From assembly GCA_947561395.2 (NCBI GenBank), contig OX387183.1, positions 12,327,402 through 12,391,401 on the forward strand: DNA of 64,000 nucleotides, read 5' to 3'. The position numbers and the translations under genes were made by a program. The notes under the pieces are model-generated. The model was not told where the DNA came from. It did no database searches and worked only from the letters and a program-made list of their open reading frames with translations. This document shows positions 34,486 through 46,199 of this stretch, one piece after another; positions within the stretch are counted from its first letter, which is position 1, and each line of letters starts with the position of its first letter. This DNA comes from Buxus sempervirens (Eukaryota; Streptophyta; Magnoliopsida; Buxales; Buxaceae).

Positions 34486-37400
34486 TAGGGGTCCTCCTCT
34501 TGCAAATGGCTGGCAATTTGAAGCATAGAAGCTCTGCAAGAAGAAGGAAAACCCTGCTGGATTGCTGCCTCAAGGCCCAAGCTACTAAAGGTAAAGCTCC
34601 ATTTCATTTCTTGCTTCTCCTTTACATTTCAACTCCCAACTTTTACCTTTCTGTAGTGTAAGGCCATTTGGTGATTGTTTGCAAGCCCCAAACCTCTTTC
34701 AAAGTACCTGGGAATCCTCTCTAGCCGTAAAACGTGAAGAGAGAGCCTTGGGAAAAGGAAGATGGAATGGATCCTTTAGGCTAGAACCTACCTTGAATGA
34801 TTTGCATGTTATTTTTATATGCTGATTATTTGTGCTATTTGAATCTGGTTTTCTATTCAAAAATATTTCAAAACAGGACAGCATCTGTGGACTGTCTTGG
34901 AATGCTCATAACTTCATCCTCCGGATGAATTTTTGAGTGATTCCAAAGACACAAGATAGAAGAGTATGTCTAGTTTATATCTGGAAATTTTCATCCACTT
35001 TTATGTAGCTAATTTGTTGACACCATCTGTTCAAAGTCTGTAAGTCAGTTCAGTCCAGATTGCTGAACTTGCCGCTTTGATGGTGCACCATTTGCTCAAT
35101 TTTAATCCGTTTTGAGTGATTCCAGTTTCTGAGTTTTCCTTAAGAAGTCTATTTTCATTTCCAACTGGTTTCAGTAGATGTTGATCTGTTTTGTGCCTTG
35201 GGTGCTCAGTTGACTCAGAGGTGCTCGCTGGCATAGTCCAGAGCTAATCTGTGGTCTTCTGGGCCTGTTCAAGAGAGCATACAAGTCACATCCGGATAGA
35301 GTTTGGTGTGGGGTTTTTTTCTTTGGAAAGATGGCACCACATTCTTCCTTCATACCAATTTTCATGGATTTTTATTGAGCCAAACTCCACGAATAGGATT
35401 TTGAAAATGCCTACTTAACACTTTTTCCAAGTTATAACAGCAAATTTCAGATGTGGATATCTCTCTCATTTTGAATCAGATTGAGCTGAATTTTTTACTG
35501 TACACTCTACTATATACCAGTTTTCAAATGGCTTTGGTCTCATTGGATTTGGATTTAAATTGAGTGAGTTATGGTTAATCGAAGCTTTCAAGCTCTTTTG
35601 ATCTAATTTCTCCAGATTTGCCTTAGCTTGATTTTTCTCCATTTTTTACTTTGATTTCCTTTCACTCATGAAGTTTTAGAAGTGATGAATCCACGAAGAG
35701 AGTCTAAGTTCATTGGACTTCTCATGAGGAATGGTCACACACATTGTGCTTATTATAAGCACCTCTTTGTTCATTTTTATTAGCAAACAATTTCTAGCAT
35801 AAGCAAGCATGCGGCAACCGTCTTAGACGGATGAGTGGGGGTGCCTAACACCTTCCCCCGCTCATAAATAATTCCCCTTACCTGATCTCTGGATTTCCCT
35901 TTCATTTAGAGCTACTTTGGCTCTATTTGGCTTCTATGAACCCCTTGGTGTCCATTCACACCTTAAGATGGATGGTGGCGACTCTTTACATTTATCGATC
36001 CCTGCGTGACGATATCGGAAGTCATCCTAGATGACATTTCCATGTCTCACACTTGTTGGAGAGAAAAGCAACCTGAAGAGTCTTGGCAGCAACACGATCT
36101 CTAACAAAATGAAAATCTATATCAACATGTTTAGTCCTTGAGTGAAACACTGGATTAGAGGATAGGTACGTAGCTCCCAAATTATCACACCACAAAACTG
36201 GTGGAGAGGAAAGAAAGAAACCCAATTCTTTAAGCAGAGATTGAAGCCACAAAAGTTCACAAGTTGTATCCAGCAAGGGCCTTGTACTCTGCTTTTGTGC
36301 TCAATTGAGCAATAGTAGGCTGTTGCGAGAATTCCAAGAGACCAAATTTTTGCCGAAGAAGACACAATAACCACCTGTGGAATGCCGACTGTTAGGACAA
36401 CCGGCCCAATCAGCATCTGAATATGCAGCTAATGTGAGCTGAGAAGAAGGCTGAATGTGAAGTCCAAAGTGCGCATAGTTTGCTTGAGGTAGCGAAGTAT
36501 ACACTTGACAACTTGCCAGTGGGACAAGCGTGGAGAATGCAAATACTGAAGACGGCCAACAATGCTCCTGAAGATGGAAAGATCTTCAAAAGAAGGACCA
36601 TCAAGAGCAGTAAGCTTAGTTGAAGTAGCCATTGGAGAGTTGATAGGCTTACAATCCAGCATATTAGTTTGCTTAAGGATGTCCTGAATGTATTTCTTTT
36701 GAGAAAGAAAAAGACCAGATGAATCAAAGTGAACCTCAATTACTAAGAAATAATGAAGAGAGCCTAAGTTACGAATGGGAAAATGGGAGCTGAGGGAAGA
36801 AATAAAAGATTGTAAAGCTGTAGAATCTGAACCTGTAAGAACAATATCATCAACATATACTAAAAAATAAAGTGTGACAGACTTAGAATTATAAATGAAA
36901 AGATCGAGAGGAATCAAATTTGGAGGCAACAAAACCTAATTCAAGCAACCAGGAACTCAATTTGGCAAACCAGGCCCTTGGGTCCTGTTTAAGACCGTAA
37001 AGAGCTTTATTTAAACGACAAACATAAGAGGAAAATTGAGGGTGGACAAAACCTAGGGGTTGGGCCATGAACACTGCTTCTGCAAGGTCACCATGAAGGA
37101 AGGCATTTTGTACGTCTAGTTGATGCAACGGCCAGCCATTCTGAACAGCAATTGACAAAACCAACCTCAAGGTAGTAGGCTTCACCACCGGATTGAATGT
37201 CTCGGTGTAATCCAAGCCATCAATTTGATGGTAACCTTTAGCAACAAGCCTTGCTTTCCTGTGCTCAATTGTGCCATCAGCCTGTCGTTTGGTATGAAAA
37301 ACCCATCGACAACCAAGAACATTCTAAGAGGGAAAAGGAGGAACAAGAGACCAAGTATGATTTTGAAGAAGGGCATGAAACTCAGTAGACATGGCATCAC

Positions 37401-40010
37401 ACCATTTAGAGAAGGAAGCAGCTTAAGTGTAAGATGTGGGTTCATCAGGAATAGGAGAAGTGTGAGAGAGATGACCACGAGGAGGCTAGAATGTGGTGCC
37501 ATCAGTGAGACTTTTAGGTCGAAGAGAATTTGTTTGAGAACGAGTGATCATAGGGTGGGTGGGAGGTGGAGGAGGAGAAGAAGATAAAGGGGAGGAAAAT
37601 TGTTCATGAGGGTGAGAAGTTGGAGAGGAAGGAAGAGACAGGGAATGAGAAGGGATTATGCTAGAAGTAGGACTTGAATTAGGAGAAGGAAGAAGGAAAG
37701 GTAAGGGAAGAGGAGTTTCAGATATAGGCTGAGAGGGTGATGAGTGGGTTGGAGCTGCAAAGGGAAAGAGGCTTTCATTAAAAATAACAGAACTAGAGAT
37801 GTAGGTGCGGCCGGTGGGAGGATGAAAACAAAGATATCCTCGATGATCGGAACTGTAACAGATAAAAACACAAGGAAGTGAGCGTGGTTCAAGTTTAGTG
37901 TGAGGATACAAACGAAGATTAGGCCAGCAAGAGCACTCGAAAACACGAAGAAAGGAATAATCAGGAGAGTTATTGAAGAGAATTTGATAAGGAGATTTGT
38001 TATGAAGAAGATGAGTAGGAAGACGGTTGATAAGAAAGACAGCCGTATTAAAGGCATCAGCCCAAAAACATTGAGGAAGAGAGGCATGAGATAACAGAGC
38101 TAGACCTGTTTCAACAATATGCCGATGCTTGCATTCAACAAGCCCATTCTGTTGATGTTCATATGGACAGGAAATACGATGAGAAATGCCATAAGAAGCT
38201 AACAGGGTGTGAAGAGAACGAAATTCACCACCCCAGTCAGATTGCACAGACTTAATCCGAGAATTAAGGGAAAGTTCAACATGCTTTTTGAAGTATTGAA
38301 AAACTTTACTAACATCCGATTTACAATGTAATGGAAAAACCAAGTGAACCTGCTGTAAGCATCAACAAAAGAGACATAAAAACGAAAGCCTAATCTGGAA
38401 AGAACTGGGGAAGGTCCCCAAACATCAACACAGATTAATTCTAATGGGATGGTGTACTGAGTGAATGATAGAGGATAAGTGCGAGCATGGGACTTCGCAC
38501 GACAGCAAGCAAGATAGACAAAAGGCGATGTAGTAGAAGAGACTGGAAGATGAAATTGTCGAAGCACATGCTGCACCACACGAAGAGCAGGATGCCCCAA
38601 ACGATTATGCCAAGTGGAACTCGTAGCACGTTCACCAATATAGGCCTGTGGAGAAGAAGCTGAAGTGGGGAAGACATAGACACCTTCCTTATAGTGGGAC
38701 CATGGAGAAGCACTGCCTTGGTGCGAGAATCCTTCACACAAAAGAAAGAATCATGAAATTCAAAAAAGACAAAGTTATCTGCACAAAATTGTCGAATGGA
38801 GACTAAATTTTTGGTAATCAATGGAACATGTAGAAGGTTAAGTAAATGAAATTTTCCAGTGTTAGATGACATGGTGGAAGAACCAATATGCTGGATTGGC
38901 AAGGCAGCTCCATCACCGACTCGAACCTGGTCATCCCCATGGTACTCACTAGGATTAATGGTGAGTTGAGACAAATCTTTGGTGAGATGATGTGTGGCTG
39001 TTGTGTCTGGGTACCACAAGGAAGAGGTATCCGAAGGAACAGCACTGTAGTGAGTAGTTAAAGAGGAAGGAGCTGGTGACTGATAGGCCTGATTAAAGCG
39101 GTGAAAGCAGCTTAGAGCAGAATGGCCGGGCTTATTGCAAACTTGACAAGTGAGACGTGAGTCAGGGGTTGAGAACGGAGAGCTCCGACCACGGCCACCA
39201 CGTCCACGAAAAGATCCACGGAAAGAATGAAGACCACGGTCACGAACAAAGGATGAACATCCACAAGATGAATTAAAATGAGAAGTAGCATTTGTAGAGA
39301 TTTCTGAAGAAGCTGGAATTGCTAAGGTTTGATGAGAAAGTCGAGCTTCATGTGTTAACAAATGGCTGAAAATTTCTTCAGGCGACAGAGGATCCAAACG
39401 TGTGGTAATGGAAGTTACCACAGAATCATACTTCGAGCTTAAACCAGCCAGCAAATAGGTGGAAAACTCGATGGAGGAGAGCGGTTTACCGGCGGAAGCA
39501 AGAGTATCAGCCAGTAACTTGGTTTTGAGAAAATAATCTGAGATAGAATATCCACCTTTCTTCAACGTTGCAAGCTGATATTGCAGTTGCACAAGACGTG
39601 CTTGAGACTTAGTTGCAAAAAGATTCTCCAATGCTTCCCAGGCAGAACGTGAGGTAGAATGTCCTACAATCTGAGCTATTAAGTTCTCAGACAAGGACGA
39701 AATAAGAGCACTAAGAATTAATTGACCCTGCTGTTTCCAAAGAGTGAAATCAGGGTTTGGTTTTGAATCAAGAATAAAAGGAGGTGGAGATGGAATCAAC
39801 CCATCAATAAAACCAAAGAGCTGTTGTCCCTTTAGATATGGAAGCATTTGAGCCTTCCATCGCAAGTAATTGTCATAGGTCAACTTTACAGTAACTAGAT
39901 GTGGCAGAGAGGTGATAATGGTAGAAGAAGAAGAGGATGTAGACATGATGGTAAAGGTAGCTGGAGAAAATTACAGGCCCGAGACACTAGTCATGATGGC
40001 TTTGATACCA

Positions 40011-40285
40011 TATTGAATGAAGACAAAAAACTAAAAGATAGTGAACAGTAAAACTATCTTTTTTTTCATTGATTGTTGTGTATAGAACACTCTTATATAG
40101 ACTCTTGCTAATTACATATCTTAGATGGATTCATGTAGATGCTGCCACCTGGAGTTTGTTACAACTGAATTAGAAGCTCCTAGAAAGCTGACTTATCTTG
40201 ATGAGTTGGAGCTTGAGCTGAATTGTTGTGGTGTGAATCAATTGTAGAATCAGCAAGATCATGATGAGTTGGATGTGCTTTAACA
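40011..40285 (-). repeat. 5' LTR of the degraded Copia element
   Basis: Partner of 33050-33324. The primer site TGGTATCAAAG abuts it on the minus strand at 40010. Confidence 0.9.
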
Positions 40286-40465
40286 CGAACGACCGGTGGA
40301 CGACATGCATCCCACCTCCCTTTTTCCTCTTTCGAGCATTGTTTTTAGCTGAGTTCTTATTTTTGAGCCGCATTCGAGCCATTTTGTCGATTGGAGCCGC
40401 GTTCGAAAACTCTTTCATTTTCCTCGTTATCTTCGTTGGTGGGAAATCAAAAATGCAAATCCTCT
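40286..40465. other. Host sequence between Copia and solo LTR
   Basis: 180 bp of non-repeat sequence between the two insertions. It ends with CCTCT, the target duplication of the next solo LTR. It probably belongs to the region upstream of the DUF707 fragment. No gene seen. Confidence 0.5.
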
Positions 40466-42710
40466 TGTAGACACCTGATTTTTGCACCCCTAAAATGAAG
40501 AAAAATGAAAAGTCAAACCCTGAGGGGGTCAAAAAATTGACTTTTTGATTTAAGTAAATTTGACCATTAAACTTCATCTCATTGAAAAGAGCATTTCGAC
40601 ACGGTTCCAACGCAACTGAGTTTGTTGGAATCGGAGTCCGGATGAGAAAGTTATGAGTTGGTCAAACTTTTGGGAGCGAAAAGTTGACTTTTTGCTCGAC
40701 CCTAATTCGGTTGCCAAACTTGATCCCAGTGGATAGGTGGTTCCGAGCCGGTTCCAACGACACTAATTTTGCTGAAATTGGACACCGGACGAAGAAGTTA
40801 TAGTTGAAGTTTCAGAAAAACTGCCCATGTGACAAAAAGGCAGTAGAAAACAGAATAAACTAATAAAATAAATATAATAAATGTGTTTGTTAATATAGTA
40901 AATATTTTAAGTAAAAGAATTTGGTTTTATAATAAAATAATAAGAGAAAATCGAATGAAAATCTTATAAGAAAATCAAATTGAATAATGGTTTAAATCCA
41001 AACATTTTAAATACGGGCAAGCTTCTAGAAGAGGACACGCGTCACTATACGGCGGAACACGCGTCCCGTACGTCCGATTCGGACACGACTTTTTTGCCTA
41101 TAAATAGAGGCCAGCCCCCCATTCGAACAAGGAAGCCCCAAGGCCTTTCCCCCTTTCCTTCCTTGCTGTTTGCACGTCCAACCCCTGCCCAAACCTTGCC
41201 ACCCCAATACTAGAACACCAAATACCCAAAATACCCCTTTGTTAGTCCAAACCTTGCCTAAACTCTGCCCTTTTACCCTTTTAGCATAGGAACCCCACAA
41301 ACCCTTTTCAAACCAACTTGGAAAACCGAAAGGGACGCGGAAGCGCTGCCGGAATCCTCGGAGAATCAACATACTAAAGAAAGGGTAATGGCAAGGAAGC
41401 CTGTTTGGTAACATGACAATTCATATACATTAAATTTAGTCTTTTCTTATAAACTTTGTTTATTATTTGTTTTTCCATCTATTTCTCATCCCATTTGATC
41501 TGTTTTGCATGGCTTTGGTCTCCCCATGGTGAGAGGGAGACCTTACATGAAAGAAGGAGGTTAGCTTTACAAAAGCCTAAAAGGTTACTTGGATTAACAT
41601 GATCTTCAAGGCAATGTAATCATTAAACAAATCTGTTGTATCCCAAATTCTGATCCCCCCTTTCCTATTCTCATTGGATATGATCGTACATGAAGAAGAA
41701 GGATCCAACAAAGTGGAAAGAAGGGGAAAGCTATTCCTTTCGATGAACGCCAAATAAAGAAGCAATACAAGGTTGAAAACAAGACATGTTCGTCACTATA
41801 AATGAGTTGGAAAATCTCTACAGAAGTTGCTGGATCCCCTAGAAGACCTGCCAGAGCGATCCCAAGCAAAATTGGCACAAAAGATGCAAACCCGGCGTGC
41901 CCGTAAACGCAGTACGGGCAGGCTTGGCCCGTATTGTATTTACGGGTAATGCCAACCCGTATAGCAAATACGGGCAGATCTAAAAATAACTTTAAAAATA
42001 TAATTTTTGGCCCGGTTGTACTTAATCTGACCCGTTTTGGGTTCGACCCAACCCAAGGAGTTAATTGGGCTATTCTTAGCCCTTTATGGACCATGGGCCT
42101 AGATGGGCCCACCAAGGCACCCTGAGCCCACTTATGGGGCCCACCTTTGACTGGCCTACACCAGGCCTGTTTTCAATAAATAGGCCCGAGCCACTTGACC
42201 TCTGGCCCATGGGCCAAATCCAAGCCCACCAGGCCTTAATGTGTGTGAATAATTTAGTTAAATAAATAGACCAAAATGGGTTACCCAATAATCCTACTGG
42301 GCCCCAAGCCCAACCTTGGCAACCCATGGGTCTTCCAACGGGACCCGAATCTGACCCACCTCACCTAAATAAAAAGATAAAATAAAATAAAAAGGGCCCA
42401 CACCACCAGAGGGTCCCACTAGACCTAATAAAATGGCATGTTGGCCTAAGAAGGGTGAGACTGACTCAAAAACCAGGGAGACCCGAGGGACCCGTCAAAC
42501 CGACAGGGCGGGCTGAGGTGTCTTAGGACTTCCCCGGACGTAACCGAGGACTTAGCTAGAACTCTAAAAAGCCGCAGACTAGACTTAGACCCGGATAAGG
42601 CAACACCGTATCTGCCAGCACCTCTCAGGCAGTGGCGACTCCGAAAGTCCTGAGGCACGCACTCCCACGTGCACCCCGTGTGTGATCTAGGTCAGATTTA
42701 GGTGCGCACA
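40466..42710 (+). mobile_element. Solo LTR, Tat/Ogre-like, plus sense
   Basis: 2,245 bp from TGTAGACACC to GGTGCGCACA with identical duplications CCTCT (40461-40465 and 42711-42715). It has two ~150-bp U3 repeats (about 40540-40840), TATAAATA at 41099-41106, a 28-bp-phased palindrome array at 41899-41975, and the tRNA-primer-like TGGCGACTCC at 42633-42642. Same superfamily as the 26-kb element's LTR. Confidence 0.9.
41899..41975 (+). repeat. Palindrome array: three 21-bp units at exact 28-bp spacing
   Basis: Units start at 41899, 41927 and 41955. Arms are (G/A)CCCGTA and TACGGG(C/T), with 7-bp spacers. It lies about 800 bp downstream of the TATA box, hence in the transcribed part. Confidence 0.9.
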
Positions 42711-44942
42711 CCTCTCAAAAACGAAAACCTGCTTCCTTCTTCATTCGCCTGAGCCAGAGCAGAAGAAATGATAAAGAGATGGAATAAAGAGGGGCTCGGC
42801 CTCTTACTTTGATAAATAAAATAAATAGAGAAATAAATGAGCAGGCTTTGCAACTGCCAGTGATAGCTAAAGGTGGCGGGAAAAATACTAAAGGCATTGA
42901 AGTAGAAGAGAGGGTTCGAGTGCGAACAAAAAACTGATGATTTTTGTTCCTGGCTTTGAATTGGATTGCAGGTGGATGCTCTAGTTTCTCTCCTCCTTTC
43001 TTTCATTCCACCCGTTTGCAACCTACATCCCCAGCAGCTCATATTCTGATTTCTGGTAAGCTAAAACCCTGTGTAGTAGTAGTATTAGTCTGCTTTGCTT
43101 TGTGTGATTGATGTCCATGTTTGTGGGTTTTAATCGTTAGACAGACAAAATGGGTACATTTATACATGCATAGATTGATGAGTGGATCATCTGATCTTTT
43201 GGGTGGTTCAATTTCTAGATGTTATTCCCTTCTGAACGCCTAGTAAGTATTCAATTTCTTTTAGAATTGGTTCTGGAATTTGTTCCCGCAATACACATTC
43301 AATCAACAAAACTAAAAGAGATAATTTTTTATGATATCAGAAGATGGATGCTCTGTTGGTTCATCACTGAGAAAAGGGGATGAGAACTATTAGAAATGTA
43401 CTTGATTGTTTTATAGTATTGCTAGAGTAAATATTTTCTTTCTTTAATAGGAAAACTTGACAATAGAAAGAATATACTGATTGAATTTATCTTTTGATGT
43501 GTGTACTACGAGTTGCCAATGTTGATCGGGAAACAGACTTAAACTTGACATCCACAACGGTTGCAGCTTGCAAGTGCCATGACCAGGTTACCATTTTGTA
43601 ATATTGCTTCCGTTTATATTAGTTCAGATAGAATTCACATTTCCTTGTCAATTACATATAAAGCAGTAGCAGTCCCTTGCATTGATAATAATTGTCTTTG
43701 TTCATTGCTTCAGGTTGACATCTGAAACTTGACATAGGAAATCAACAGGACATAAGCTGATCCTGGTTGCGGTATGTGGTGTCATCATGGGATATTTTAT
43801 TGGTTCTTTTTTCGCCAGAATTTCAATGACAAAGGTAGTTTCATATAGAAGGCTATTTCTGAGTGTGCAATATATTTGCTCACGTAATTATCAAAACTAT
43901 GTAGTAAATTGTGGTCTTAAATTGGCCTGGCTTTTTACAGATCAACCTGCCTAGACTTGATTTATATGCATGGGAAGACAAATATCCAGAAAATGTTAAT
44001 TCAGCTTTGTCTGCACAGTTTTTCTTGAAGCCACAATTGGAATCAGGACTTAGTTTGGAAATCCCCAGCTCTAGTCCAAGTTCTAAGCAAAGAGACAATG
44101 ATAAGGTTTGTGTGGTTCATTTGGCTATGCAGGGCAGAGGTACCATAATGCTACTTGTGATGTCATGTTTCTATTGATTCACAATTTATGAACTACATGC
44201 TTTAGCGATTTCAATGAATTTTCCAAATTTGACTTTTCCATTTTTGTGCAGACTAATTCCATTATCTATCTGCAGAATAGATGGTAAACAAGTATTGCTT
44301 GAGTTAGTATATCACCTTGTTGTGCAGAATAGATGGTAAATGAGTATCGATTGCGTTAGTATATGACCATGTTGTATTCAGTTTTCCTCTTTTGTGGAAC
44401 TTACGATGATTTTGATTGCTCATACTTTGTAATTTAGCACTTTACATGGATGGTTCTTAATTAGTGTTCCATTTTGCATGGTCCAAAATTTCATTTTGCT
44501 CTTTCCCATGCTGTACCATGAAGGTGTAAATTCTTATCTTGCTTATGTTGGTTGTCACTATTTTGAGTTTATCTTCCTTGTCAATGAAACTCATGGTTCT
44601 TATCCTTTTTATATTATGCTGGTGGCCATCCTGAATGGTTTCATCTTGATATGTTCATAGGGCGAAGCCAAGGATGGAAAGGCACCATGGGAAGGGGTGA
44701 GCAATTGACCTCTCATTGTCAGAAATTACATCTCTCACTTTTTTTTCTCTCCAGCCAATATAAGTTTTCATTAAGTTTATATTGTCATTTCTTCTTTGTT
44801 TCATCAATCCGTCTCAAGTGAGGTCTTAACAAACTGGAATATGATCTTTCAGGTTAGGGCAAGATGCATTGCTGAATGGGCAGAATTTGATGGTCGTATG
44901 AACAAAGCAGAACAAGTGTATCTTCAGCGTAGCACGAAATGA
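42711..44942 (+). pseudogene. DUF707 family gene fragment, central exons missing
   Basis: Exons with good splice sites can be read. Exon 43714-43834 gives a hydrophobic anchor (CGVIMGYFIGSFF, Met codon at 43787) and exon 43941-44105 gives 55 codons from INLPRLDLY; exon 44661-44696 gives GEAKDGKAPWEG and exon 44853-44942 VRARCIAEWAEFDGRM... to the TGA at 44940. All are phase 0. The last two match the C-terminus of plant DUF707 proteins (lysine-ketoglutarate-reductase-trans-splicing-related; predicted type II Golgi/ER membrane glycosyltransferase-like, role unproven) as I remember the family. The roughly 250-residue central domain that should lie between 44105 and 44661 is absent, so this is probably an internally deleted copy. 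A likely 5' non-coding exon ends at GATTTCTG/GTAAGC near 43052; the solo LTR sits just upstream. Confidence 0.6.
44271..44374. repeat. 52-bp tandem duplication in an intron
   Basis: Two adjacent copies (44271-44322, 44323-44374) start TGCAGAATAGATGGTAAA and differ at a handful of bases. They sit in the interval where the missing DUF707 exons would be, so may mark the deletion site. Confidence 0.75.
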
Positions 44943-45911
44943 CTGGCGGCACTAATACTGATGTAGAAAGGAGTTTTACACTCTTGAAGCAGAATTTACT
45001 TTGGGTTGATAGTCTCCTGTGGAAGAGAAAATACCCCATTGTAAAAAGAAAGCTTTCTTATGAGTAAGGACCAGATAATGAAGAATTGTGGCTAAATTAT
45101 GGTTTGGGTCCCAACCCCACTATATGCTATACTATTGGTGTCTACAACAAGATGTCGTTTGTCAAGCCTCAAGTGACTCCAGTGTACAATTTCAAAGAGA
45201 AGGTATCTTTGAGAAAAGAAAGGAATGAATAGATGCTAGCATATGCACAGAAATCGAATATAATTTGCATGACTCTTAAGAATCATCCCAACTAAACATC
45301 CTGATACATGGTCTAAAAAAAAGGAAAAGCAAAATTTGTTTTTGTTTTTGGTGCATCATATCATAACATATGCCTGGTGATTTAATCAACTATTCAGTGA
45401 CTGAGTAACTCTTGATGATGAAAAACAGAGATCCCATAACTCTTTCATGTATTTGAAAGGCTCTTAGTTCTGCATAAGGTACATTCTTTCATCAACGAGA
45501 TATTTCGAGCAGAATTTCAAGAAGCTAGGCTCAATCCTATGGTATCTTTTCAGTTCAAAATATTAGTACCCCATGGTAATACAGGCTTACCATGCAAAAC
45601 TAAAAGCAAGTATTTTTTTTCCATGAAGATTCCTCTTAACTGGAGTAGAGAGTTGAAAACAAAAATATATTGTATTAATGCAAAAGAGATCACTAATCCC
45701 TAACAACCCAAAAATGAGTTCCTTACAGGCATAAATATTAGAACCCTGGAATATAATTTCCACAAAGAATTACAAAACTGAATTTCTTTTACAGGTAGAA
45801 TTGCACCTATAGAGTTTAGGATAGAAAGACTCTGCCTTGGCAGACTTGAAGATTGCCAGTAATGGGGGCACAAAGGAATTCACAGAAAAACTGATGGAGA
45901 ACTGACACATG
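44943..45911. other. Downstream of the DUF707 fragment, no gene recognised
   Basis: Contains a weakly coding-looking plus-strand stretch (about 44960-45230) interrupted by a TAA, with no family I recognise, then AT-rich intergenic sequence. Confidence 0.4.
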
Positions 45912-46055
45912 CTACTTTGAACTAGACTCCGCTGGTTTGTCCTCAGGAGCACGGGTCGGTGATTCAAGCAGTTTAAGATCCCCAACACCTTTAGGTGGAC
46001 CAATGCTACAACGAGCAGTGTTATGTGTTGCAATAGCATCTTTTATTTTCTGAAA
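45912..46055 (-). pseudogene. Possible terminal exon of an unidentified host gene
   Basis: On the minus strand a good acceptor (AATCTGCAG) is followed by an open frame whose peptide includes KIKDAIATHNTARCSIGPP and ends with TAG at 45914-45912. The composition is protein-like and the acceptor-plus-stop layout fits a last exon. The rest of the gene would lie at higher coordinates, but an LTR fragment begins there within about 150 bp, so the gene is cut off. Family not recognised. Confidence 0.35.
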
Positions 46056-46199
46056 CTGCAGATTATTTTGAGAAGAAATTGGTCAATGATGATAATCACA
46101 ACCCCTCTTGAATGATAAAAAAGAAATCGGTAGAGACAAGGGATAGATCTATCTAAAAAAATAACAACTCTCTTCTACTTTTATTTTGCTTCACCCACT

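Larger units (their letters stand above)
33434..36051 (+). mobile_element. Solo LTR of a Tat-like element inside Copia RNase H
   Basis: It runs from TGTAGACACC to ...TCTCACA (2,618 bp). Flanking pentamers are CTTGC (33429-33433) and CTTGT (36052-36056), one mismatch, and removing it restores RNase H continuity. Sense is plus. It is related to the split solo LTR at 10793-23894: same start, long inverted repeat (33884-33966), TATAAATA (34478-34485), TGGCGACTC (35976-35984). Downstream of the TATA box it carries degenerate repeats with CATAACTTC(A/C)TCC phrases. Confidence 0.9.
33219..39946 (-). pseudogene. gag-pol: Copia gag-pol polyprotein, many lesions and split by a solo LTR
   Basis: The ATG at 39946 begins gag (MSTSSSSSTIITSLPHLVTV), with knuckle CQVCNKPGHSALSC near 39140. 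The protease-like WYPDTTATHHLTKD has Thr where the DTG/DSG glycine is expected. The frame shifts near 38700 into the GAG-pre-integrase and integrase core (HNRLGHP; SVQSDWGGEF; EHQQNGLVE), again near 38335, and several nonsense codons follow between 37486 and 37320. Reverse transcriptase ([23 protein letters not shown]) spans two frames broken near 36910, and RNase H breaks near 36420 and 36300. The RNase H end (DQLADIFTKPL) is separated from the rest by the solo LTR and found at 33433-33219. Not functional. Confidence 0.9.
33050..40285 (-). mobile_element. Degraded Ty1-copia retrotransposon with short LTRs
   Basis: LTRs of 275 bp lie at 33050-33324 and 40011-40285, flanked by duplications CGAAC (33045-33049 and 40286-40290). 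In sense the LTR starts TGTTAAAGCAC and ends TTCATTCAATA, directly followed by a primer site TGGTATCAAAGC (40010 downward). A polypurine tract CTTGAGGGGGGA (33336-33325) precedes the 3' LTR. The LTRs differ at about 7 of 275 positions. Short LTRs and gag type suggest an Ale/RE1-like element; lineage is not certain. A solo LTR is nested at 33434-36051. Confidence 0.9.

Noticed and set aside
44960-45230. Second gene fragment downstream of the DUF707 exons
   Set aside because: A stop interrupts it and the peptide matches nothing I recognise.
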